NCBI GenBank assembly: GCA_006384855.1
Contig: VCJN01000716.1
Location: forward strand, 1-64,000
Direction of reading: 5' to 3'
Source: Tetraselmis striata
Taxonomy: Eukaryota > Chlorophyta > Chlorodendrophyceae > Chlorodendrales > Chlorodendraceae
Length of the DNA stretch: 64,000 nucleotides
Numbering within the stretch: position 1 is the stretch's first letter; each line of letters begins with the position of its first letter. Positions 35,534 through 47,900 of the stretch are shown piece after piece. Position numbers and translations under genes: made by a program. The notes under the pieces are model-generated. The model saw only the letters and a program-made list of their open reading frames with translations, ran no database searches and had not been told where the DNA came from.

Positions 35534-38500
35534 TCAGCCCTGCAGCCGCTGGTTGAGCATCTTGTTCATGACCGCGGGGTTGCCCTGCCCCTTGGACACC
35601 TTCATCAGCTGCCTGCAAGGCAGGCACGCGGCGCAGCAGCAACAGCAGCAGCAGGGGCTCAGCGTCACTCACTCAGCGCCCGGCAGCACGAGCAGGCGGC
35701 TCGGGGGCATGCCCGGGATGCGCCAGGGGTGTTCGTTGCCAAGGCGCGCCAGCCATCCATCGCAGGCAGTGGCAGCGCTGAGGTCATGGTAAAACCCTCA
35801 TAGGACCTAAGGACCATAGGATACTAAAGACCTAAGGACGTCACAAGCTTAAAACGTGTCCAAGATCATGCATGAGGTTGATCCAACATGCCAATCCTTG
35901 GGGGATCATCTGCGACGAAACGTGTCACGCGGCCTGCACTGCACCGTTGCGGACAATAAAAAACCAAGTGGGCAAGCAAGGTAATATCACGCTTTGAAGT
36001 TGGGAATATGCCGGCGGTATCCTTCACCCACTATAATATGTTGGCTATACGGTTAACATTACCTCAGGGTATAGTACAGGGCTATGCTTAAGGGTTAAAA
36101 CCCCTAAATCGTTAACACTAAACCATGAAGCCCATAAACACAACAAAACCCTTTGAACTCGCTAGCCCAATACAAGGGTATGTGATGACAATACAAGGGT
36201 ATACAAGGGTATGTGCAAGGGTAAGTGACAACAATACTTTAATACACAAGGGTATTAGGGTTACATGACATACAAGGGTATGTGCAAGGGTATGTGATGA
36301 CATTACTTTGATACACAAGGGTATCAGGGTTACATGACATACAAGGGTATGTGCAAGGATATATAATAACAATACTTTAATACACAAGGGTATTAGGGTT
36401 ACATGACATACAAGGGTATGTACAAGGGTATGTTATAATAATACTTTGATACACAAGGGTATTAGGGTTACATGACATACAAGGGTATGTGCAAGGGTAT
36501 TTAATAACAATACTTTAATACACAAGGGTATTAGGGTTACATGACATACAAGGGTATGTGCAAGGGTATTTAATAACAATACTTTAATACACAAGGGTAT
36601 TAGGGTTATATGACATACAAGGGTATGTGCAAGGATATATAATAACAATACTTTAATACACAAGGGTATTAGGGTTACATGACATACAAGGGTATGTACA
36701 AGGGTATGTTATAATAATACTTTGATACACAAGGGTATTAGGGTTACATGACATACAAGGGTATGTACAAGGGTATGTGATGACAATACAAGGGGATACA
36801 AGGGTGTGTACAAGGGTATTTAATAACAATACTTTACTACACAAGGGTATTAGGGTTACATGACATACAAGGGTATGTACAAGGGTATGTACAAGGGTAT
36901 GTGATAACAATACTTCAATACACAAGGGTATTAGGGCTACATCACATCATGAGCTACCTAAGAGGGTGGGCGCAGTGAGGGGGTTTCGGCATCCCCGAGC
37001 CACGCACCCCACAAAGTAGCCCTGCAGCTTGGTCTTGCCGCCGCGGTACTGCTCCAGCTGCGAGGGGTTGGCCTCCAGCACCGCGTCGATCCAGGCGCCG
37101 ATGACCGCGGGGTCGGACACCTGCACCAGGCCGCGCTCCTCCACGTAGCCGCGCAGCCCGCCCGCGCCCGCGCCCTGCGCCGGGGCACAACGGTTTACAC
37201 AACAGCGTCCGCCCCTCGAGGGTCCGGCGGGAAGGTCGCAAGGGCGGCCGGGAATGGTGACACCGCAACCACTATGATCCCGGAAACCGGAATGACTATC
37301 GGAACGACGCCGAAACTTTGGTAAGACGGGCAACTGGCTAATACTAGGGCGTTGGTGGCAAATAAGACGTAGGATGGGGCCGGGCCGTCTTACAGCCCAG
37401 TTCTGCTGTGGATGTGCGCTGTCTACTGAGTACGTGGCCTGCGTGGCGATTCCGGGCAGCGATATGTTTGACAGCGCAGAGCATCAACACCTGGGAGTCA
37501 TGTGGCATGTGCGGCAACTGCTTGCTGACCTATGCGCAGATGTGCAACATGCATTCGCCTGATGATGGTGATGACGAAACTTCATTTGCCACCCTTCCAG
37601 CGTTTTTCTTCTTCGATTCCGTTCCACCGTTAACTTGTCTTATTCCTATTATTGCTGCAGGTATTCCATCGCAACACATTGTTCAGACCCGGTAACAAGG
37701 ATTATGCGATCAGTCATGCCTACACTGCTTGATATGACAAGCACGGCGTTGGTAATGCATACCAAACGCGCTATGTATATAATCCTTACCAGGACATAAG
37801 CTATTACATATCAGGTGGTGCATGGTACGTGTTGATTTATGAAATAGCGTATACCATTAAGGAATACGAGGATACGACAAGGATACCATCGTTATCTAAT
37901 CATAACGCGCGTAGTAACTGTCAACGTAATCTTTTCGTTTTGCATCAGTCATCAGTACGCATCCTTTTATCGCCATCTAATGTCAAACGAAGCCCGTCGA
38001 CTTTCCCTTAATAAATAGGCAGTACAAGATCAATCAATGTACGAAGTGCCTTCCAAAATCAAGTCGCTATACACTAGACGTATTTGTCACTTTTCTTTCA
38101 ACAGATTCTAAATTATCAACACATCCTCTACTTTTACTCTATTAATTTTTTAATTGCCGAACATCTATCCTAGTAGAGTGGTTTATCCCACACGGCGGGC
38201 GATGTCAGAAAAAGCAATCCACAACGTCGCATGTCTTTCGAGTCCCCTTAGCAGCGTGAAAACATATTGGCGCATTGTTCATTTACACCATGGGGCGATG
38301 TTAGCGGGTAGTATCGACGGGTGCCGGCGCACCTACCCATATAACAGGAAACCTTACTAACATTAAAACGAGCCTCAAACTGGGCTGAGGTGCAAGCGAA
38401 TAGTAGAACACTAGATGTGGTTCCGCTGTCGTTCCATCTGCATTTGACCTCTGCCAGAGAGGGCAGGTTACTTATTCGCGGTGTTCCTATTATCGCGGGC

Positions 38501-40314
38501 ACCGTTCGTCCACTCTGAAGCGTCATTTCATTTGCGTCTGTGTGTTCATGCAGGGGGGGGGGGGGGGGGGGACGCCCGCCGCACCTGCAGCAGCTTGGGC
38601 AGGATCTCCTTGCAGATCTTGCCGCTGATGGTGCCGTCGTCGATGAGGGCGATCATCTCCGCCAGCGTGCCTGGCCGCAGCTGCAGGCTGTCGAACGTCA
38701 CCTTCTCGTTCTGCCCAGCAGCCGCAGATACAGGGGGGTGGGGTGGGGGGGGGCTTGCTTAGCAGCCCGCCTCGCTGAGCTTCGACACAACACACAGCAA
38801 CACATCACAACCGCGCTTCGGCTTCGCTTTATAATACTGCAGTTTGACACTTCAATGGCACCCCTTTTTCTTTGCGAGAACAAAAGGCCAAGTTGCCCGG
38901 ACATCTACCCGCACACACCACAAAAACGGCAACATGTGGCGCGCCCACGGTAGTGCGGATTACGGTGCAGCGCTGCCGACAGTTCATCCGCGCGCCGCTG
39001 TCCCTTTCAATATGGGGGGAGGGTCGGGGCGCCGCACCTTGCAGTGCGCCATGACGTCGCCCATGATCCAGTTGGCGGCGGGCTTGGCCTTGGCGCCCGC
39101 CTGCGAGGAGGTCCGCCAAAACACACGCGCCGCCAACGATCAGCCCCAACAGGGCATTCAGAGTTGCGTTTCCCCCCTCAGCAGCTGTGGGCAGCCAGTT
39201 CAGGTCGTTCAGGTTCTTGGGGCACTTGGGGCGTTGAGCAATGCACCATAGGGCTTTGGGGAGTTAAGGCCTCGGGATTTAGAGGTTTCAGGGTTGAGAA
39301 CCTAAACCCCTTGCAATCGTAATGAAACCCTGGCGGGCTCGCTTCTTGCGCGTGCGGGAAGGGGGGGGGGGGGGGGGGGCTCAATAGAGTTGTTCCAAGC
39401 TAGGAATAGAAAAGTCCTTGTACAGCGCAGCGAACAGCTCGGAGCTCAGTTTTGCTCGGGGTTTGCGCGCGTGTGGTGACACAAGTACCTCGTTTATGCA
39501 ATGAAGTGGTGGCAAATAAACAGTATCAGCAGCGCCAGCGAGCAACGGACGGACCATATCTTGATGCGTAAAACAAAATTCATGCGGTGTTTCGTAGCCT
39601 GGAACAACAGATAAAGCACAACAATTTACGGATCACAATGTAAGGATATAAGAAGACAATAACCATGTGATGAACAACATAAGGACAAACACAAAAGGAC
39701 CGCAATATAATGATTCGCGGTGGAGTCGTCATCGTAACGGGACTTCAAATGGGAATGGCCAGTACTTATTGCCTTACCGTATGATTGTGTCACATTGGCT
39801 TTAGCGGCGATGTATTCGGTAGGGAGTGCAAATCCCGGCAGTGTCGCCCTGTACCCGTACCCGTAACGCACTGCCAGATATGGTACGCATTGGTACCGCA
39901 TTGGGCAGCGGGTAGCGGGGTACCCGTGTCGGTACGTTATTCGGGCTGCTCGTGCATGGCGACATCACTACGAATCATTATTGTGGAAACCATATATAAA
40001 TACACACAAATATATATAATATATATAAATATATTTATATTTCGATATATATATCGATATATATATATATCTACATATATTATAGCACATAGTATATATA
40101 TAATGCATAGCATATGATATATAGCATATATACTTGTCATTGTGAGACCAGGAAGGACGGTGGCGAGGGTGGGCTGATGCGCCGGGAGACAAAGGAGGCG
40201 CTCATCCGGGGTACGCTCACCTCCAGCACCTCGTCAAAGTAGGCGGCCACCACGTGATCGTCCGCCAGCTGGAGCGCGTCCGCCTTTGGGAGCCCTGAAG
40301 GTGAGAGGGCCCGC

Positions 40315-40346
<32 letters not shown>

Positions 40347-41271
40347 GGCGCTCGTCATTGCTTCTTCTGTCGCGTGAAGGCGGGTCATCTCACCGCATGT
40401 GGAAACGGGCCAGCCGGGACTGGAAAATGGGACGGGGGACCAGCGTTGCAAATGAAATTGAGCGAGAGAAACATATCTCGATGCACATTGAACACCGCTA
40501 CCATGATGGAATATGAAACAAGTTGGACTAAGGTCCGGACACGTGTAACGTCACTTAATGACAATGACAATGGTTTGTCTTCCTTTCTGGACACAATCAA
40601 CTACGCACGAGGTTCGGGCTCTCAGTGAATAGTAACGACTGCGATTTTATCATTGTTGTGGTTCTGGAAATGTATCAGAAAACACCGCAAATCCAGGCCA
40701 GAGTATCTGGGTCGAGACAATGGAGCAAACCTATATTCATTATTTAGTGTCCCACGGCCCCGATGAAATGACACGGTCCGCAGCGAGGGTGCTGCAGGCG
40801 AGTGGATGCCGAGTCAGGGAACCAAGAGCCGGTGGTGCGTGTTTGACATGGGCGCAGAGGCAGAGGGGGTCTGGGGAAGAGGGCCGGGAGGGGGGGGGGG
40901 GGGGGGGGGGGGGGCTCTTGCCGAGCGAGAGGAAGCGCGCCCTACGCGCCGCGGGCAGCTCTGGCAGCGCCGCCGTGACGCGCGCCAGCATCTCCTCCGT
41001 GACAACCGCGGGCGGCAGGTCCGGCTCCGGGAAGTAGCGGTAGTCGGCGAGGCCCTCCTTCCTGGAGGTGGGCGGCGGCATGGAGAGCCCGTCAGGAGCA
41101 AGCTCCCCTGGACACATACATATATATGTACACATACATACACACATATATAACAGACATATACAATCTCCATGTACACACATGTGTATATGTGTGTATG
41201 TGTATGTGTCCACATACACAATATACAATGTACATTTACATACACACATAATAACACACACACATACATAC

Positions 41272-41318
<47 letters not shown>

Positions 41319-43917
41319 GTATTTATATTCATATGTATATGTGTATATAAAACACATACAGATATATGTATATATATATATATATCACATAGACATCTAC
41401 ACATCTACGTACACAATATACAGTATACACAGACATATACCCCGGTAGATCAATACTCTTCACCAAAGCTTACAAAGAAGCAGAAAGAAGCGCAGTGCCA
41501 GCCACCAGCCAGCTGCGCGCGGGCGGGCGCTCACTTGCGCATGCTGTAGGTGCAGAGCTTCCCCTCATCCCACAGCCGCGTCTCCTGCACGATCTCGGCG
41601 CCGCACCCCGCGTCCAGCAGGCCGCTCTGCCGCTCGATCTCAAACTCGATCGCCTTCTGCATCGCGCTGAAGGAGTTCATGTTCTTCACCTCCACCTGGC
41701 GCCGCCCGGCCGCAGGCGATCAGCCGACGCGGCAACGCCACCAGAACGGGGGATGTGTTTCCGCGCGCCGTACCTTGGTGCCGAGGGCCGCCTGCCCCTT
41801 GGGGCGCACCGAGATGTTGACGTCGCAGCGCATGGAGCCCTCCTGCATGTTGCCGTTGCCGACGCCGATGGTGCGCATGATGCGCTGCAGCTCCGCCCCG
41901 TACTCCGCCGCCTCCTCCCCGGTGCGCATGTCCGGCTCCGACACGATCTCCAGCAGCGGCACGCCCGCGCGGTTGTAGTCCACCAGCGAGTAGTCGCTGC
42001 CGGAGAGCGCCGCCGCGCCGCTGTGCACCTGCGGCCCCACATGCGGCGGTGAGCGGTGAGCCGGTGAATGACCAATCCCCTGTCAGCGGGAGCCGCATTA
42101 CTCCCGGCCACAAAAGGGCAGCTGATGCTGAGCCTTCCCACCCCGCCATACCCTCCTAGGCAGCTCGGAGCTGGTGTGCCAGATGGGGGGGGGGGGGGGG
42201 GGGGGGGGGGGTGTCCTCCTCCTCCTCCTCGCGCAGATATAGTTGCAAATCCTGACTGTTGCAGGATACCTCTAGCGTCGGCAGATGCCCCCCCCCCCCA
42301 CCCCGCCCCTTCGCCCCAAGGGAAGAGACACAATCGCAATGTCCACCCTGCATCCGGGCAATCCCATCACACGCCACACCAGGAGTTGCACTGCCGCATG
42401 CAACAGCACAGCTTGCTAACACCGGCCACATTGCGGAGTGAGATACAACAGGAATCACTCCTGAGCGGCTGAACACACTACATGGCGCGGCGCAAATAGA
42501 GCCTGTTGGCAATGATGCTGGCATGGCTTGAGAGGGTGGGGTGGGGGCGGGGGTGGGGGGGGGGGGGGGGGGGGGGGGGGGGAGGGGGGGCTGCCAGCGC
42601 GCGCACCAGCTTGCCAGCGTCCTCCTCAATGTGCGCGCGCGTGATCCCGATGGTCTTGGGCTCCTTCTGGCTCTGCAGCTGGATGACGAGCGAGCCTGCC
42701 ACCACCCCACCAGCAGCCCTCAGCATGCACCGTCTCCGTCGGTGCATATTGTTGGTGTGCATGTGGTCTGAGGGGGGGAGGGGGGGGCACCTCCGCTGCA
42801 GATGGGCTCGTCGTACTGGCTGATCTGGTAGCCCTTGGGCAGGTCGGCGTAGAAATACTGCTTGCGGTCGAACTTGGAGCGCGGCGCGATCTTGCAGCCG
42901 AGCGACACGCCCGCCGCCACCGCCTTGGCGACCACCGCCTCGTTCAGCACCGGCAGGGTGCCCTGTGGGGGTCAAGCGCCCAACGAATGGGTGGGTGGGT
43001 GGGTGGGTAGCATGACGGAGCCATGGGCATCAACAGGCCAGCCAGCTAGATCCCATGCCAGCCCCTGCCTCTGGCTCATGGCCAGCTTCCTCACTAACAC
43101 ACGAGCGCTGTGCGATGCTGGGAGCAAAGGTCGGATCTTAGCGCCCACTTGTGTGCGCGTCATGCCGCCGCCCGGGGGTCTGGGTGGGGGTGCGCACCGG
43201 GTGGCCGAGGCACACGGGGCACACGTGCGCGTTGGCCTCCGCGCCGTACTCGTTGGTGCAGCTGCAGAAGGCCTTGGTGGCGGTGGACAGCTGCACGTGC
43301 GTCTCGATGCCGATCACGGCCTCGTACGCCTGGGCGCGCACGGCGGAGGGGAGGTAGCTCAGGCATCGTGGGTGGGGGGATGACTGGTCGACTGGTGGCA
43401 TGCTGCCGAACGATCAGCATATTGTCCCATGCCGATTCTCACCTATCTACAAGGAACAACACTGCAACATCTACAGATGATACAGAATGAATCTCCGGAG
43501 AAATGATAAAGAGCCTATATATAGTAATGAACCAAGGACGGCCGAAAGGAACCCATATAGAAGAGAGGACACGCGACCCTCATCCAGCAGCATCCAGTGA
43601 CGGCGCGGGACCAGTCGGGTATGAGCCCACGCCTGCCCTTAGCGCGACCCCGCACGCCAGCACAGGCGGTTACCCACCTGCTTCGCCGGTGCCTCCGCCT
43701 TGGCGTCCGCGGCGGTGGCGGATAGCGCCACTCTCATGGACCGCCCCGCCACAGGCCGCCCCGCCGCCGACCCCTGCCGCCCGCTCTCGCCACCGCCGCG
43801 CCGCGCCGCATTGGGGGCACCGCCGCGCCCGGAGCACCGCGCGCGGGTCGCGGGCGCCAGCGGCCGGCTGCTATGTGCGCGCTGGCTGCAGGTGGCGGCC
43901 GGGGACGGCGCTGCCAT
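35534..43917 (-). CDS. gatB: Glutamyl-tRNA(Gln) amidotransferase subunit B, organellar
   Basis: Twelve exons, in transcription order: 43917-43678, 43329-43198, 42962-42791, 42695-42607, 42028-41774, 41695-41535, 41061-40922, 40294-40221, 39100-39038, 38710-38585, 37174-37008 and 35612-35534. They join in one frame to 565 aa. GatB, with GatA and GatC, converts Glu-tRNA(Gln) to Gln-tRNA(Gln) for plastid and mitochondrial translation. Family hallmarks: [11 protein letters not shown], the Cys pairs in FCSCTNEYG and [67 protein letters not shown] and [15 protein letters not shown]. The C-terminal YqeY-like tail ends [17 protein letters not shown]. The first 80 residues are rich in Arg, Ser and Ala without acidic clusters, like an organellar targeting peptide. 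Intron 7 has a GC donor. Introns 10 and 11 each exceed 1.3 kb and hold repeats. Confidence 0.95.
36175..36950. repeat. 69-bp minisatellite in gatB intron 11
   Basis: The phrase ACACAAGGGTAT recurs at 36244, 36313, 36382, 36451, 36520, 36589, 36658 and 36727, exactly 69 bp apart each time. It then occurs at 36839 and 36920 in rearranged units. Each unit also holds TTAGGGTTACATGACATAC and AACAATACTTTAATAC. Because 69 is divisible by 3, one minus-strand frame stays open through most units, which produces repeat-encoded open frames that are not genes. Confidence 0.95.
38090..38185 (+). repeat. Dispersed repeat family C, copy 4 (gatB intron 10)
   Basis: The blocks TTTTCTTTCAACAGATT, AAATTATCAACACATCC, TTAATTGCCGAACATC and TCCTAGTAGAGTGG match the family. 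It is antisense to gatB. Confidence 0.7.
40010..40140. repeat. AT-rich (TA)n-like tract in gatB intron 8
   Basis: Imperfect TATA and ATATAT units make up most of this stretch, just downstream of exon 8 in the sense direction. It contrasts sharply with the GC-rich exons. Confidence 0.85.
41100..41440. repeat. (TA)n/(CA)n microsatellite block in gatB intron 6
   Basis: About 340 bp of mixed TA, CA and TACA repeats fill most of intron 6. The purest TA run is at about 41278-41320. Confidence 0.9.
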
Positions 43918-44919
43918 CGCGTGGCAAGTGGGGGGGGGGGCCTGCGCACAGGCGGCGCCGTGTTGGTGCGCACAGCTCAGCGACAATACCGCACAGAGGC
44001 ATGGAGCCATCAGCACCTGCCCGCCAATATACCCGCAACATCCGGCGTGCCGCCACCTCGGCGCAGCGGGTCTGGAGAAATCGCACCTAGCACGAAAGTA
44101 TGACGGTGATCTCAGCAGGTTAAACCAGTGCCACTCAGCGTGCTGATATGTTTGAATAGATGGTGCCGATGTGGTGCGGGGAGGGGGGGGGGGGGGGGGG
44201 GGGGGAGGCGGTGGTGGCAAGCTCCTGTCGAGGTGCGCGTGGTGGTCGATATCGCTCGCTGTGCTGGGGTCGCTGCACGGATGATGAGACGATGTCGTGG
44301 CGGCGGCGCGGGCTGTCTGTATAAGCAAGGACAATCAGGATTAGTGAGTAGGGTTTGGTTACGAACAAGGGGTACAGTCGGGCGAAGGCAAGGGCAAGTC
44401 GTAGGGTACAATCATCTACGACGGCGCGGGGCGCGAGTGTCCGAATTTTGATGCTCCGATGCGCGCGTTTGCTGATATCAGGTAAATTGTAGTCATCATT
44501 TATTTTCGGTGCGCATGTGAATAATCGCTATGGGTTATTCCCATCGATTCCCATTTCGGACGGGCGATTTGCCAGCGATTATTATTTGCTGACGCGGCGC
44601 TTCTGATGGCTACGAAGAAGTAGCGACTACCTGTACCTCGTCCTGATGCTGAGATACGCGCGATCGCGAGTGGGGACGATACGCGTAGTACCTGTAGTAC
44701 CTGCAGTCTCGTCACCTGCCGGCCCCGCGCTTACGCGCTGCTGCGCTTGAAGTTCGTTGCGCTGCCTCGCGTCGCGCCTCCGCTGTTATTATTCCTTCGC
44801 ATCGCCACTTCACCCCAATACTTCACGGGCTGCTGTTCTCGACCAACCACGGCGGGCCTCGTGGTGAAAGCGTCCCCTTGGAGCCGACACCCTTGCCAGA
44901 CGCCTGCTCCCTGGTCGAC
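43918..44919. promoter_or_regulatory. Shared upstream region between divergent gatB and AlgH-like genes
   Basis: The predicted start codons at 43917 (-) and 44920 (+) face away from each other across about 1 kb, so both promoters must lie here or in unseen upstream exons. The region holds a 23-bp poly-G (44183-44205) and a TAGCGACTA motif (44621-44629). No TATA box or other core element could be assigned. Confidence 0.45.
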
Positions 44920-47900
44920 ATGTTCTCGGCAGTCGCCATGCGGCCGCCGTCCGGTGCGTCCTCGGCGGCGGGCCGCCGACCAGAAGTACCCTCGACAGCG
45001 CGCCACTGCCGCTCGGCGCGCCCCCTCGCCCCCGCCAGCTGCCCCCGGGCGCCCAGACCACGGACGCAGCTCCGCGCGCGCTCCTCGAGCGACAGCGAGG
45101 ACGAGCAGCAGAACATTGCTGGCCGCAGCCAGGGCGAGGAGGAGGCCCCGCAGGTGGGTTGAGCACATTTCGCACTGTCAGGGTATATTCCGCAGGATGA
45201 GGGGAAAGCTGTACTGTATTAATGAAATCCAAACCAAACAAAAGGCATAGTTATAGTTTCTCTGCAGTTTCCCGGGCGCTGTAATTGATCGTCGGAACAT
45301 CGTCGCCTCGGAAGTGGCATAGCGAGCGCACCAGCAGCCGGCTAAGTACCTGGTTGAGCCTCTAGCCCGGTGGCTAAATAGAACGCGTGATGTCTCTCCG
45401 CCACCTGACCGCTACGACGTGTGCCGGCGCGGTGGGCTCCGCGGCACTGCGACGCAGCGAGTGGGAGAGTGAACAATCCGCCGGGGCTGCCCCCCCCCCC
45501 CCCCCCCCCCCCCCCTTTTTACCAACTCACGACTCGGCACGCGCCCACCTGGCAGGTCCGGGGCGACTGGCGCGCTTTCCGTGCGGGCCTGGTAGCGAGC
45601 GAGCAAGCCAGTGTCATGACGGACGCCGGGACGCAGGGTGAGCGCGCCCAGACGGCCAGCGGCCAGCGCATACCAATCGCGCCGCGCCGAGCAGGAATAC
45701 TACCCTTACTAATTGATTAGGGGGCTACCTCCCCCACCCCCATCCCCCCCCCTTCCCGTTCTCCCTTCCCCCGCGTGGTGGCTGCTAGCTGACCCCCCCC
45801 CCCCCCCAACCCCCCCCCCCCCCCCCCCCCCGCCCCCGGCTTGGTGCCTGCCGGTGCAGACGACATTCAGCTATCATATGACCGGAGCCCGCAGAGCACC
45901 AGCCGCTGGGCGCATCTGATCCCTCAGCCGGAGGCGGGCTGCCTGCTGGTACGGAGGCGGCGGCTCTTATCACCCAGGAAAAAGGAGGAGGGAGGGCGCG
46001 CGCAATTGCCCCTCTGCCTGCCCCCCCTCCATTTTGGCATCCATGCCCCACTCATCCCTTCCCCTCTCGTGCACCCTCAGGTGTGCCGGCAGCCGGACCT
46101 GGGCTTCTTTGACCGCACCGTCATCCTGCTGCTCACACACGGTGCGCCCACCCCCCACCCCTTCTCTCAGTATCCCCCTTAAGCACTACCCCCTGCGGGC
46201 GGCGACACCACCCGCAGCTGACATGGCTGATGGGGGCACAGAGAACTCGGAGGGCAGCTATGGCCTCATCCTCAACAAGCAGTCCACGCTGATGGTGGAC
46301 GACGTGGCGCTCGAGGGCCTCAGCCGCAAGGTGAATGCTCCCGCCCCAGTAACACCCGGCCCGCACATCCGAAAGGGACGACAAGACGTTTCAGGCGGCG
46401 GGGGGGTGGGGAAGGGGGGAGGTCACAGCACCTTGCCGCCGTTGCGTGGCTCCATGTGTGCGGGAATGGGTGAAGGCGACGGTCGGTGGCAGGAGCTGTG
46501 AGGACTGCTGAGGCCAAAGCTGAATAGGGGGCGCCGGGGCTATGCGCACGCCGGTGGGGGCGCCGGCGGGACAACTACGAGGGCTACCCGCGCCATGGCC
46601 TGCCCTTCCTGTGGCAGGTCAGGTGCGGATACAGCGGCGGTGTTCCGTTGGGTAGCACCGCGCTCCCAATGCCAGGCTACCATCACACGGGGTCTTCCAG
46701 GGGCGTCGTCGTCCGCGGTCCATAGTACTGTTTTTACCAGGTGGCAGAAACTGTAAACGGCGGTGCCTACCCTGGCCGTGTCTTGCCACCCTTCTAGCGT
46801 TTTCCAGTCATGATCTGCGGTTGTTATCCGTAGACTGTTATTCTCGTGTTTTGAATAGCAATGATACTAGTGTTGCGGAAGCTCCATCGGAACAAACTGA
46901 TTGAATGTGACCGTGATATCACATTCGCAGCCGCCACGGGTGCGAGGAGCACTACGGGTACGGGGGTACAGCACCTGCTGGCGATGATTACTGGTGTGAA
47001 TTACAACAAGGGCAGTAACAAATCCACCCACTGCTACAAGCAGTACTCCACGCTCAACACAGCAATCCGCCTAGAGGCGGCCCGCATCCCGCACGAGGCG
47101 GGATGGATGAGTGATGCGCGCGCGGTTCAGAGTCGGGGCCATGATTTCTGGTGCGGGTACTGGCGTGCAATAACCCTTCCGCTCGTATTACTGCGCGCGC
47201 ACTTGTACCAGCGCAGTACCAGTCGCATCAGAACATCGATACGCGACCAAGGCAGCGTGAGGTAGGCTAGGCATTCCTGGTAATGTGGCGGTCACTTGCA
47301 AATAACACCGGTAATTTACTAGTGATACCGGTGCCAGAAGGGACTATGTGACGACACGATACGCGTAGTAATCGTGTGCGTAATCTCATCGTTCACCGGT
47401 CCGCAATCCGTGTTGCGATATATTTGCAACAATGTATGTAATATTTTCCTGGAAGAATGGCAACACCCAAGCGAAGAATGCCCCCCCCCCCCCCCCCCCC
47501 CCCGCTGTCCATAGTGTGATTCGCAATATGACCAAGATGGATCTGCTAGTTTTCTTTTAAGAAAAGCCAAATTAGCAACACATTCTATTTCCTATTTTAA
47601 GTGCCGCACTTCCACCCTAATAGACTGGTGAGTATGGACTTTCTGCTGGCAAGATATCACTTTTCGAGAGAGGGGGGTGGGGGGCTTGAATGTGGGTAGC
47701 CACAAGGGTGCGCCGAGAGCATACGGTGGCTGAGGGGCATCGCCCCGCACCGATTGGGCATCTGGCCGCCGGCCCATTTGTGAAATATTGGAAACGTGAT
47801 GACCCCGTGATGCATCTCTTTAGAGTTGGTGCTCTCTTAGGGCAGGGTAGGGTGTTGCGACATCTGTGTCACAGTTGGTCGGCACTCGTGGCAATGCAAT

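Larger units (their letters stand above)
38553..42582. repeat. Six long poly-G tracts in gatB introns
   Basis: G-runs lie at 38553-38571, 39361-39379, 40315-40338, 40891-40914, 42185-42211 and 42555-42582 (19 to 28 bp). All are C on the gatB sense strand. Three of them (38553, 40891, 42555) begin within about 25 bp of a 5' splice site, and the one at 40315-40338 ends about 20 bp before the intron 7 acceptor. Confidence 0.9.

Noticed and set aside
36118..36925. Repetitive minus-strand open frames encoding CIKVLLL...[14 protein letters not shown] units
   Set aside because: They are translations of the 69-bp minisatellite in a gatB intron and have no independent support.
36175..36950. CRISPR-like regular array
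   Set aside because: Whole 69-bp units repeat without unique spacers, and the setting is a eukaryotic intron.
40740..41404. Minus-strand open frames rich in Tyr, Ile, Cys and Val
   Set aside because: Mostly translations of the TA/CA microsatellite in gatB intron 6, with only the 41061-40922 part being a true exon in one frame.
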